The notes below the pieces were generated by a model. The model was given only the letters and a program-made list of their open reading frames with translations. It ran no database searches and was not told the origin of the DNA. From Candidatus Saccharibacteria bacterium oral taxon 488 (GTDB taxonomy: Bacteria > Patescibacteriota > Saccharimonadia > Saccharimonadales > Saccharimonadaceae): a DNA stretch of 64,000 nt. Within the stretch, counting starts at the first letter, position 1. Every line of letters begins with the position of its first letter. Positions 15,058 through 22,918 of the stretch are shown here, one piece after another. The stretch covers positions 248,001-312,000 of the forward strand of contig CP040003.1 in NCBI GenBank assembly GCA_005697215.1, written 5' to 3'. Made by a program: the position numbers and the translations under genes.

Positions 15058-16317
15058 ATGACAACGAAGCAATCTGAACGCATCGTGTTTCCAAAGAAGT
15101 TTTTATGGGGTGCAGCGACGTCGGCGCATCAGGTCGAGGGTGGCCTGGTGAATCAGTGGACGACGTGGGAGCTTGAACATGCTAAGCGGCTGTCCGTGCA
15201 AGCACCGCATCAATTTGGTGATATTGACAGCTGGCTGCGCATCAAAAAAGAGGCGACCAGGCCTGACAACTACGTATCGGGGCGGGGTGTCGATCATTAC
15301 CATCGCTATGAGGAAGATTTCGCGATTCTCAAAAACCTCAACATGAATGCCTTTCGGTTCTGTATCGAATGGGCGCGAATTGAGCCGCAAGAGGGCGCGT
15401 GGGATGCGGCGGCGATTGCCCACTATCGGACGTATCTACGGACGCTGAAAAAGATGGGTATTACACCGGTGGTGACGCTGTTTCATTTTACGCTGCCGGA
15501 GTGGTTTATGGCCAAGGGTGGTTTTGAAAAGCGGCGCAACATCAAATACTTCGTGTATTATGTTGAAAAAGTCTTGAGCGAGCTGGGGCGCGACATTGAG
15601 TGGATCGTGACGATTAACGAGCCGACTGTCTATGCTGGCGAGAGTTATCTCGAGGGGCATTGGCCGCCGAATAAAACTCGCAAGCGTGATTTACTGCGTG
15701 TACTCTGCAACCTTGTTGCGACGCACAAGAAAGTTTACAAATTGACGCGTGCTCGCAAAAAATGGAAAGTGTCGATGGCGCATCATCTGATCTATTGTTA
15801 TCCTGGCGATGATGCGATTCTCAGTCGTGCTAGTGCGCGGGTGGCGAATTATTTCCTGAATACGTGGGTACTGCGTCGAGTGCGGCGGCACAGTGATTTC
15901 TTGGCGATCAACTATTACTTTGCGCGGCGGATTTATGGCTATCGGGCACATGACCCGTACCTGAAGGTCAGTGATCTCGGCTGGGATATGCAGCCGGATA
16001 AATTGCAGTATCTACTGGAGGACGTAGCCGAGCGCTATCGGTTGCCGATTATGATTACCGAGAATGGGCTGGCGGACGGCACTGATAGTCAGCGGCAATG
16101 GTGGCTGACCGAGACGATCAAGGCCATGCACGAGGCGCTCAAACATGACGTCAAGCTAATCGGTTATTTGCACTGGAGCCTGCTTGACAATTTTGAATGG
16201 GACAAGGGATACTGGCCAAAGTTTGGTCTGGTGGCAGTCGATCGGCAGACCATGGCCCGGACGGTACGGCCAAGCGCGCGCTGGTTTGCGGCGGTGATCA
16301 AGAAGCTGCGGAAATAA
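15058..16317 (+). CDS. Glycoside hydrolase family 1 (beta-glucosidase-like)
   Basis: A 419-residue GH1 enzyme with a TIM-barrel layout. The opening FLWGAATSAHQVEGG is the family signature, TINEP at 185-189 gives the acid/base glutamate E188, and ITENG gives the nucleophile E335; the closing WSLLDNFEWDKGYWPKFGL is also conserved. It retains beta-glycosides and releases a terminal sugar. No signal peptide is visible, so it acts in the cytoplasm on imported disaccharides or phospho-disaccharides; the residues that decide phospho-sugar use were not resolved by eye. The start at ATG 15058 lies eight bases after TATAAT (15044-15049). No sugar transporter is adjacent, which leaves open how the substrate enters. 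Confidence 0.93.
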   Translation: MTTKQSERIVFPKKFLWGAATSAHQVEGGLVNQWTTWELEHAKRLSVQAPHQFGDIDSWLRIKKEATRPDNYVSGRGVDHYHRYEEDFAILKNLNMNAFRFCIEWARIEPQEGAWDAAAIAHYRTYLRTLKKMGITPVVTLFHFTLPEWFMAKGGFEKRRNIKYFVYYVEKVLSELGRDIEWIVTINEPTVYAGESYLEGHWPPNKTRKRDLLRVLCNLVATHKKVYKLTRARKKWKVSMAHHLIYCYPGDDAILSRASARVANYFLNTWVLRRVRRHSDFLAINYYFARRIYGYRAHDPYLKVSDLGWDMQPDKLQYLLEDVAERYRLPIMITENGLADGTDSQRQWWLTETIKAMHEALKHDVKLIGYLHWSLLDNFEWDKGYWPKFGLVAVDRQTMARTVRPSARWFAAVIKKLRK

Positions 16318-16372
16318 TCCAAATCCATAGAGTAGGGTGCCGATATAAGCTACAGGCAAGACAGCACCAACG

Positions 16373-16401
16373 TTGACATTCTTGATATATTATGCTACTA
16401 T
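16373..16401 (+). promoter_or_regulatory. Promoter of the clan-CD-protease-like gene
   Basis: TTGACA at 16373-16378 and TACTAT at 16396-16401 are separated by 17 bases. The ATG at 16412 follows ten bases later, so the transcript would start at or very near the initiation codon. Frames that appear to start at 16373 are reading the -35 box. Confidence 0.75.
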
Positions 16402-16411
16402 GCAACTGGCA

Positions 16412-18232
16412 ATGACCGAAACAAATACTACTAACATTAGCACTGCCAGTGAGGGGACGCCCTCCTCTCAGGTTGATGAGAAATCTCTTCTGCCAGAAAC
16501 AGAAGGCAAAAAACTGGGCGTTTTGAGTAGAGTAAAAAGAACCATGAGTAATTTGGCGTTGCGGCTCATGGCGCGCGGCGAAGGTGGCCAAGCTAACGGA
16601 GACAACGGTGGTGCTGATAGCGAAAATTCTGATGGTGCGGAAAAAGCAGAAGAAACACTTGATGATGAAACACTGCAGAGAATTGAGGAGATTGAGGAGG
16701 AGTGTGACTTCTATACCGACCTTCTCATGGGGTATAGGAATAGTGATATTATAAATGCGTTTATATACTGTGAGTATGAGAAAATTGAAAAGTTCATACC
16801 CAATATAAGAGAAGTAGTTGCGAGCGATAGCCGGCTTAATCCAGAGTCGGAAGAGACTGATGACAGGTATTACGATCTTTGCTATGCTGAGACGACCTTG
16901 TCACGTTTGATACAAGACAATATAGCAGCATTTTTTAGTGAACATTACGAGCGTATGCCAAAATTTACTGATAGGCTACGTCATACGATGCGGGATATGC
17001 TTGATTCAATACGTTCTTATTTTGACAATAGCTACGATACCCATGAACTGGCCGTTAAACTAATGAATGCTGAGAGGGTGCTACCTAAGGAGATAATCGA
17101 AGACCTTAGAGACACAATAATTAACGAGGTGGCCAGATGTATGAAAGTACAATGGCATGATTTTAATAAGTGTGTAGACTGGCTGGGGTCACATGGTTTT
17201 CCGCCAGAGTACTGGCCGCGAGATGCGAGGGAGCAAAAGGATTTTCCAGAGTCACTGCGTAGTCGAATACTTGCTGGAGATGAGATAGAAAGAGAGTTCT
17301 TCGATCTCGAGATAATTGATTATTTTGTAAGAAGCACGGCAGACATACACGGCGGTGATGAGAGTGTACTGACAAATCCTGACATTGTTAGGCGGTCCTA
17401 TTTGATAGAGGAGTATCTTGCGGGGCGCTGGCCGGATATTGCTCCCAAGGTATTTATTAATGGCCACGAGGACGAGGATAGCTGTTCTGCACTTATCAAT
17501 ACTATCTACCAAATTGGAGAAGCTAACGCCAAGAAACTGCATGAAGAACTTGGCATAACCCATTTTGGTGATTGGAGTCCAGAGACTTTGAAGGGCACAC
17601 TGAAGCTACTAGAAACTGGATGTACCGAATCTGGTAAACCGGCAACGATTATTGTCAGGGGAGTTACAGGAGATCATAACGGTGCTGCGAGTGGGTATAG
17701 AAATATAAAATCTGCTGATACATTTGCTGTTGAAATAAACCATACGAGCGATCTGTCTGATGTAGTAGCAAAGCTGGAACGGGTCGGTGTTGATAGTAAT
17801 ACGTTTGATACAGTTGTCCTGTTTGGTCATGGCTCTGAGAAGCATTTTTTCATGTCGTCGTACGAGAAGATACCGCCTAATCATAGGGAATGGTACAATA
17901 AAAAAGGTATGCGTAGCCTGATAGAGACGCTGGAGATAGATACGATCATACTAAACTCATGTCATCCACTTGTGCAGGAAAAAAGATTTGAGACTCTTAC
18001 GGTTGGTAACAAGCCGCAGCAACGTAGGGGTACGGCGCCAGCGCTGTCTCAGGCATTTCCTCAGATACAAGTTATTAGCGGATTAGATGGAACAGTATAT
18101 TCTGGTATAGAGAGAACAGGTAATATGCAAATCACCACAAGGGATAATACAGGAGGTGAATCATCGATGACAGCAGTAACTAAAAATGGATTAACACGTG
18201 CGCATAGGGAGGAGGTTAAAATCCATGAATGA
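16412..18232 (+). CDS. Protein with C-terminal clan-CD (caspase/CHAT-like) protease signature
   Basis: A 606-residue protein I cannot assign to a named family. Residues 1-90 are low-complexity and acidic after a basic helix near 37-55. Residues 95-400 are helical and soluble. The C-terminal part has the hallmark of clan-CD cysteine peptidases: a hydrophobic strand ending in HG (TVVLFGHG, H473-G474) and, 43 residues later, a second hydrophobic strand ending in SC (TIILNSCHP, C517), followed by the S1-pocket-like FPQIQVISGLDG. This is the pattern of caspases, clostripain, gingipain and CHAT domains. No signal peptide is seen, so an intracellular protease is likely. The following small gene overlaps its end by eight bases. 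The assignment rests on the dyad pattern only; substrate and role are unknown. Confidence 0.6.
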   Translation: MTETNTTNISTASEGTPSSQVDEKSLLPETEGKKLGVLSRVKRTMSNLALRLMARGEGGQANGDNGGADSENSDGAEKAEETLDDETLQRIEEIEEECDFYTDLLMGYRNSDIINAFIYCEYEKIEKFIPNIREVVASDSRLNPESEETDDRYYDLCYAETTLSRLIQDNIAAFFSEHYERMPKFTDRLRHTMRDMLDSIRSYFDNSYDTHELAVKLMNAERVLPKEIIEDLRDTIINEVARCMKVQWHDFNKCVDWLGSHGFPPEYWPRDAREQKDFPESLRSRILAGDEIEREFFDLEIIDYFVRSTADIHGGDESVLTNPDIVRRSYLIEEYLAGRWPDIAPKVFINGHEDEDSCSALINTIYQIGEANAKKLHEELGITHFGDWSPETLKGTLKLLETGCTESGKPATIIVRGVTGDHNGAASGYRNIKSADTFAVEINHTSDLSDVVAKLERVGVDSNTFDTVVLFGHGSEKHFFMSSYEKIPPNHREWYNKKGMRSLIETLEIDTIILNSCHPLVQEKRFETLTVGNKPQQRRGTAPALSQAFPQIQVISGLDGTVYSGIERTGNMQITTRDNTGGESSMTAVTKNGLTRAHREEVKIHE

Positions 18233-18629
18233 GGCAGTAGGAACAAACGGCGGTCCATCGCTACGAGAACGGTTACTCAAAGTCTCACGGGAGATGAATC
18301 GAACCCTCATTGACTGTGAGCAGACAGCGCAGGATTATTTGGATCGTATGGCGGGTGTGATGCATCGTCTGGGTATTAGTTCTCAGGACATTGATCTTGG
18401 TCGGTTTGATAAAAACGGTGATGTGTCGAAGACCGAGTTCGACACGTATCGTATCTGTTGCGATAATACCGATGAAGGTGAAAAAGTCGATTGTCGCGTC
18501 TATATTATTGATGATGAAAATTTGCACGAGATTACTGTGCAGGGTGCGGATCTTAATACGTGCAATATATTAGAGCGACTTAAGCGTGAGTTAGATCGGA
18601 TGACCCATGACTTGGTACAGCGTGACTAA
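18225..18629 (+). CDS. Small hypothetical protein coupled to the clan-CD-like gene
   Basis: A 134-residue acidic, soluble protein starting at ATG 18225, chosen because GGAGGAGG lies about 8 bases upstream, inside the end of the preceding gene, which it overlaps by eight bases. Residues 1-50 are helical; a calcium-loop-like acidic stretch (GRFDKNGDVSKTEFD, near residues 66-80) resembles an EF-hand loop (D-x-N-G-D-x-x-x-x-E) but is probably degenerate. The rest alternates strand and helix. With such tight coupling it probably binds or regulates the upstream protease-like protein, for example as inhibitor, sensor or substrate. I recognise no family. Confidence 0.6.
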   Translation: MNEAVGTNGGPSLRERLLKVSREMNRTLIDCEQTAQDYLDRMAGVMHRLGISSQDIDLGRFDKNGDVSKTEFDTYRICCDNTDEGEKVDCRVYIIDDENLHEITVQGADLNTCNILERLKRELDRMTHDLVQRD

Positions 18630-18660
18630 TTAGCGGTCTAGCCAAGTATAGCACCACTAG

Positions 18661-18692
18661 ACTTTTCCACAAAACCGTGGAAAAGTTTTAGT
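18661..18692 (+). terminator. Hairpin ending the protease-like operon
   Basis: A perfect ten-base inverted repeat (ACTTTTCCAC at 18661-18670, GTGGAAAAGT at 18677-18686, six-base loop) followed by TTTA. It lies about 30 bases after the stop at 18629 and before the mraZ promoter. The stem is A/T-rich at its base, so it is a weak intrinsic terminator or a regulatory stem. Confidence 0.5.
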
Positions 18693-18704
18693 TTGGTAGG
18701 GAAA

Positions 18705-18758
18705 TGGGTAGAAAGTGGGTAAAAAGGCTTGCATGTGGGTAGTTGTGGGTAGTATAGT
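18705..18758 (+). promoter_or_regulatory. MraZ operator boxes overlapping the dcw promoter
   Basis: Four TGGGT boxes begin at 18705, 18716, 18736 and 18746, that is 11, 20 and 10 bases apart, on one face of the helix. MraZ is known to bind TGGG-type direct repeats at about ten-base period upstream of its own gene. A promoter lies within: TTGCAT at 18729-18734 and TATAGT at 18753-18758 (18-base spacer), so the last two boxes sit between -35 and -10. This fits autorepression of the division cluster by MraZ. Confidence 0.8.
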
Positions 18759-18850
18759 GGAATCAGTGGAACGAACGTTGGCGGGTAACACCAACCAAAA
18801 CAAACATCCACTGCGAAAAACCAACTAATCTACCACGGAGGAAGGACGAC

Positions 18851-19219
18851 GTGCAGACAGATTACTTTGAGCGAAAGTTGGACGACAAGCGGCGCTTGAC
18901 GATCCCGGCCGAGCTCAGGGCAGAGTTTGTATCTGGCGTCGTGTTGACTCGCGGGTTTGGCAAATATCTGCACCTGTATCCACAGCAAGTCTGGGATCGG
19001 GAGGTGGAGGGCGCGCTGACTGGAAGTATTCTGGATGAGCGCGTGGCCGACCTGAATGTCAAGTTCCGCCGCGGTAAAACCGCCTCGGCGCTCGACCAGA
19101 AACAGGGCCGAGTGACGATTGAGCAGCATCTACTCGACTATGCCGGCATTGACCGGGAAGTCGTGGCGGTACGGGCGGGTGCGTATTTTCGGCTAATGGC
19201 GGCTGAGAATGCGGATTGA
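18851..19219 (+). CDS. mraZ: MraZ transcriptional regulator of the division cluster
   Basis: A 122-residue MraZ with two AbrB-like half repeats. The first carries DDKRRLTIPAELRAEF, the second DQKQGRVTIEQHLLDYAG; the DKRRLTIPA motif is diagnostic. It starts with GTG 18851 after GGAGGAAG about 6-12 bases upstream, leaving a leader of some 85 bases from the predicted promoter. MraZ forms a ring of subunits and represses the dcw operon by binding TGGG repeats; four such boxes lie just upstream. It opens a short version of the cluster that continues with rsmH after a 400-base gap. Confidence 0.95.
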   Translation: MQTDYFERKLDDKRRLTIPAELRAEFVSGVVLTRGFGKYLHLYPQQVWDREVEGALTGSILDERVADLNVKFRRGKTASALDQKQGRVTIEQHLLDYAGIDREVVAVRAGAYFRLMAAENAD

Positions 19220-19615
19220 TTAGCCGGGGTCAGTACCTTAACAATTTGAAAACCTCTCGAGATCAACTATCTGGGTATTTGAAGATGGCAGGTGGCAATT
19301 TGCTCCACGGTAAAAACGGCAACGTTCTTTCCTCAAAACACCTCCCAAAAAACTCCACCTCACACATAAGTCTCTTTTGGAAACTATGGTTGTTACTGAC
19401 AATCATCACATTTCCACTCTTAGACAACAAAAACAAACAAAACACAAATACAAAACAGCCAGAATTAAATATCCAGTTAGGTGATCTCGAGCGGCAAAAG
19501 AGGAGGGGCTCGCCCCTCCGGCAGCCAGTCGAACTAAATTCGTCCGTGCTGCCTCCTCCCCCTAAAGCTCGCTTACGCTCGTGCGGATCGGCTTGCGGGA
19601 TGGTATACTTTTGCT
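19220..19615 (+). other. Gap between mraZ and rsmH with a GC-rich hairpin and the rsmH promoter
   Basis: About 395 bases with no convincing gene. An open frame runs through it from a TTG inside the mraZ stop, but it has no ribosome-binding site, starts poly-Asn/Lys-rich and ends in proline/arginine-rich text. A perfect stem GGAGGGG (19502-19508), loop CTCG, CCCCTCC (19513-19519) is visible without a following T-run. The rsmH promoter box TATACT is at 19604-19609. The segment 19320-19480 is A/C-rich and looks like an untranslated spacer. Confidence 0.5.
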
Positions 19616-20531
19616 ATGAGTATTAAAGAACATCCACCACAGTCGGACGCGCTTCAGATGAGCGAACCGATTCATGTTCCCGTACTCCTTGAGGTGACCT
19701 TGGACAGGTTGCGGCCAGCCAGAGGCGAGAGTTATCTCGACCTGACGGCTGGCTATGGCGGCCATGCCAGGGAATTCTTGACGAGGACGGATAATTACTT
19801 GGGCGCAGTGCTGGTTGACCGCGATGATAACGCGATTAACACGCTGGGCGATTTGGCTGAAAAAGGTGCGACGCTAATTCACAAAGATTTTGTGAGCGCA
19901 GCGCGGGATTTGGTCAAGCAGGGACGTACATTTGACGTGATTTTGGCTGATTTGGGGGTGTCGTCACCGCAGCTTGACAGAGCAGAGAGGTTTTTCGTTT
20001 CGGTTTGACGGACCGCTGGATATGCGGATGGATAATCGGACGGAAATCACAGCGGCGGATATCGTCAATTCGTATTCGGTTGATGAGCTGACGCGGCTGA
20101 TTACTCGTTACGGCGAGGAGAATCCGGGGCGGGCCAGGCGGATTGCGCAGGCAATTGTTGGCGCCAGGCCGATTCGGGGAACGACCGAGCTGGCTGATCT
20201 GATCAAGCACACTGTCGGTCGCGGCGGGATGAAACATCATCCGGCGACTCGCACCTTTCAGGCACTGCGCATTGAAGTCAATCACGAACTTCGGCTGGTT
20301 GAGGAATTATTGCCGCTGCTGCCACGCCTTCTTAATCGGGGCGGGCGCGTTGGGATAATTAGTTTTCACAGTCTGGAGGATCGATTGGTCAAGCAATATT
20401 TCTGGGAGCAGGCGGCTGCCGGCTACGAGGCCGAGTTGATCATCCCAGAGAAAAAACCGGTGTCTGGAGCAGAAGATGTTCACAATCCGCGCAGTCGAAG
20501 CGCCAAGTTTCGCTACGCTGTAAAAACATAA
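19616..20531 (+). pseudogene. rsmH: 16S rRNA m4C1402 methyltransferase, interrupted by a frameshift
   Basis: RsmH (MraW) methylates C1402 of 16S rRNA using S-adenosylmethionine. The N-terminal frame (19616-20008) holds HVPVLLEVTLD, LDLTAGYGGHA (SAM site) and ILADLGVSSPQLDRAER; the expected continuation GFSFRFDGPLDMRMD is in another frame, which runs to 20531 and ends with IISFHSLEDRLVK and NPRSRSAKFRYA. The break is at about 19988-19991, in the sequence AGAGGTTTTT: relatives have ERGFSF, so two G bases seem to be missing (or one base is extra). Both halves are otherwise undamaged and conserved, so this is a very recent mutation, a sequencing error at a homopolymer, or a recoding site. The ATG at 19616 lies six bases after TATACT. 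Confidence 0.85.
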
Positions 20532-20552
20532 ACAAAAAAGGAGGGCGACACC

Positions 20553-20624
20553 ATGCCAATCCACATCAAAGTACAATTCCAGGACGCAGAAGCAGCTGAG
20601 ACCGTTGCGGTACGCCGCGGCTAA
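20553..20624 (+). CDS. Micro-ORF (23 residues) with a strong ribosome-binding site
   Basis: A short frame encoding MPIHIKVQFQDAEAAETVAV plus RRG, with AAAAGGAGG nine bases before the ATG at 20553, right after rsmH. Perfect Shine-Dalgarno sites are rare here, so this start may truly be used. The peptide has no recognisable domain. It could be a leader peptide controlling ftsL, which follows 160 bases later, or the start of a decayed gene. Confidence 0.35.
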   Translation: MPIHIKVQFQDAEAAETVAVRRG

Positions 20625-20781
20625 GTAAGCTCGCTTGATAGTTTTCCCGGAAAAAGTATGCAAGCTCGGCGGCTCGCTCTTTCGCGATAAGGGCGGGCCG
20701 ACCGGCTGTGTTTTCCCGTGTCTTGATGACGCGCCACCAAAAGCATTAAACCGTAACAAATTAAACACACAGAAATTATTT

Positions 20782-21132
20782 ATGCACACACGCTCATCCA
20801 CCACATTTACTCCGCGTCGTCCTGGGCCGCAGCTTCGCCGTAACCAGAACGCCACCCGTTTTCGATCACAGACCAAGCTCGGGCCAGTGGCACATACGGT
20901 GCTGGTGGCGCTGATGATTATGGTGCTGGGGTTGGTGTACTTGACGCAGGCGACCAAGACGACGGCCTATGGCTACGAGGCGGAGGGGCTGGACTCACAG
21001 CTGAATGAGCTGGCGACGAAAAAGTCAGAGCTAGAGGTACAGAATGCGCGGCTGACAGCACTTGAAAAGGTCAAGCACAGCAACGTCGCCTCGGCGATGA
21101 AAACACCGACACAGACGAACTACGCTCGCTAG
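20782..21132 (+). CDS. ftsL: FtsL-like cell-division membrane protein
   Basis: A 116-residue bitopic membrane protein in the ftsL position between rsmH and the division transpeptidase. The first 35 residues are basic and cytoplasmic (PRRPGPQLRRNQN), one transmembrane helix follows (about 37-59, VAHTVLVALMIMVLGLVYL), then a short extracytoplasmic coiled coil (DSQLNELATKKSELEVQNAR) as in FtsL/DivIC proteins. It would link FtsW/FtsI to the FtsQ/DivIC complex. The start at ATG 20782 was chosen because the sequence turns clearly protein-like here; the frame is open 147 bases upstream but that part has an odd composition. Identification rests on position and topology since the family is poorly conserved. 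Confidence 0.7.
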   Translation: MHTRSSTTFTPRRPGPQLRRNQNATRFRSQTKLGPVAHTVLVALMIMVLGLVYLTQATKTTAYGYEAEGLDSQLNELATKKSELEVQNARLTALEKVKHSNVASAMKTPTQTNYAR

Positions 21133-21167
21133 CCTGGGGGTAAAAGTGGTACAATAGGACAAGCGGT

Positions 21168-22916
21168 ATGAAACGTCACTTAACGCAATCTCGAACCGGC
21201 GTACTCGCTATCATTCTGTTGGGGATGATGGCGATTTTTGTGATGCGGCTGTTTTATCTACAGATCATTAAACACAGCGAATACGTGTCGCTGGCTCAGG
21301 CCAGCCAGCAGCGGCACTTCGTCATTCCGGCCGAGCGCGGCAAGTTATATATGATGGACGGCGGTACGGCTGTCCCCGTGGTGCTCAACCAGACGGTCTA
21401 TACGGTTATCGCTGATCCGCAGACGGTCAAGCAGGAGCAGCGCCAGCAGATTATCGCGGCGTTACAGGAAATTGCCGGTGGCGAGGTAGTGAGTGACGCG
21501 GCCAAGCGGCTGGAGCGCACCACCTCTCGCTACGAAGTGCTGGCACGCAACATCACGCGCACGCAAGCCGAGAAGTTAAAGGCCAAGGATTTTGTCGGTA
21601 TCTTGTATCAAAAGGGGTCGATTCGCAACTATCCGGAGGGGCAACTGGCAGCGCAGGTGCTAGGCTTCGTGAATGCTGAGGGCAAGGGTCAGTACGGGGT
21701 TGAAGGGGCGCTGAATGATAGGCTGAAGGGCCGCGATGGCCTACTCAAAACAGTGGCGGACGTGCGTAATGTGCCGCTGACGCTGAGTAAGGATAACGTG
21801 CGCGTTGAGGCGAAGTCGGGCGAGAATGTGGCGCTGTCGATTGATCGCAATGTGCAGAGTCACGCCGAAGAAGCGCTCAAACGAGGTATCGACAAGGCTG
21901 GCGCGACCGAGGGTAGCGTGATAGTGATGAATCCGAATAATGGACAAGTGCTAGCGATGGCTAATTATCCGACGTATAATCCAGCCGAGTACGCCAAGCA
22001 AAAAAACGCAGCAGTGTTTAGTAACGCGACGACGATGCTGCCGTTTGAGCCGGGCTCCATTGTCAAGACGTTCAGCATGGCGACGGGGATTGACAAGGGT
22101 GTGGTGACGCCGCAGACAACGTATTCGAACACTGATTGTACTGAGGTGGGGGATCGGAAAATGTGTAACGCCCTAAGGGGGCTTAGCGGCACGACAAGTA
22201 TGCAGAGTGCGTTTAACAATTCGCTCAACGTCGGTATGATCACGATTGCGCGGCGACTGGGCGATGGATCGACGATCACCCCGGGTGCGCGGCAGACGCT
22301 GTACGAGTATTATCACGAGAAATTTGGGTTTGGTGAGGCGACGGGGATTGAGCTAGCAGAGGCGCCGGGGCTGCTTTACGTGCCAAATCGGCCGGGAGCG
22401 GAGGTGAATTACGCTAACATTACGTTCGGGCAGGGCATGAATGCGACGATGGTGCAGGCAGCCAGCGCATTTTGTTCGGTGGTAAATGGCGGGCAGTATT
22501 TTCGGCCGACGGTGGTAGCTGGAACGGTGGATGCGAATGGCGGACTGAAGCCAACAGCTGCTTCGCTACTACGAAGGACGATTTCTGAGCAGTCATCAGC
22601 CACCATGCGTGGTATGCTGTCAACGGCGCGGGCGGTCCTCAATCAGCGTATGCCCGATAAAGATAAGCCGGGCTATGATGTCGGCGGCAAGACTGGTACC
22701 TCAGAGACGCTGATCAATGGTAGCTATACCATGGACGAAACAGTAGCGACGTATATCGGCTATGGTGGCGCAAATCGCCCCGAGTATGTCATAATGGTAC
22801 GTGTCGCGGCGCCTGGCAAGCGCAAGAACTTACAGGGTAACATTCACGCTGCACCAATTTTTACTGATATCTCCAACTGGATGATTGATTATATGAAATT
22901 AGCACCGAAGGGATAG
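21168..22916 (+). CDS. ftsI: Division-type penicillin-binding protein 2/FtsI transpeptidase
   Basis: A 582-residue class B penicillin-binding protein that crosslinks septal peptidoglycan. One N-terminal membrane anchor (about 12-33) is followed by the dimerisation domain (RGKLYM near 57) and the transpeptidase domain with all three motifs: SIVK with the active serine S297, SLN at 352-354, and KTG in VGGKTGTSE near 505. There is no PASTA domain. TACAAT (21150-21155) sits 12 bases before ATG 21168, so it may also be expressed independently of ftsL. mraY follows after two bases. In an organism dependent on a host, an intact septal transpeptidase shows that it still builds its own wall. Confidence 0.95.
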   Translation: MKRHLTQSRTGVLAIILLGMMAIFVMRLFYLQIIKHSEYVSLAQASQQRHFVIPAERGKLYMMDGGTAVPVVLNQTVYTVIADPQTVKQEQRQQIIAALQEIAGGEVVSDAAKRLERTTSRYEVLARNITRTQAEKLKAKDFVGILYQKGSIRNYPEGQLAAQVLGFVNAEGKGQYGVEGALNDRLKGRDGLLKTVADVRNVPLTLSKDNVRVEAKSGENVALSIDRNVQSHAEEALKRGIDKAGATEGSVIVMNPNNGQVLAMANYPTYNPAEYAKQKNAAVFSNATTMLPFEPGSIVKTFSMATGIDKGVVTPQTTYSNTDCTEVGDRKMCNALRGLSGTTSMQSAFNNSLNVGMITIARRLGDGSTITPGARQTLYEYYHEKFGFGEATGIELAEAPGLLYVPNRPGAEVNYANITFGQGMNATMVQAASAFCSVVNGGQYFRPTVVAGTVDANGGLKPTAASLLRRTISEQSSATMRGMLSTARAVLNQRMPDKDKPGYDVGGKTGTSETLINGSYTMDETVATYIGYGGANRPEYVIMVRVAAPGKRKNLQGNIHAAPIFTDISNWMIDYMKLAPKG

Positions 22917-22918
22917 TC

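Noticed and set aside
19216-19626. Open frame of 136 codons between mraZ and rsmH
   Set aside because: No ribosome-binding site, starts on TTG overlapping the mraZ stop, composition changes from Asn/Lys-rich to Pro/Arg-rich, overlaps the rsmH start, and contains a GC-rich hairpin. It looks like spacer.
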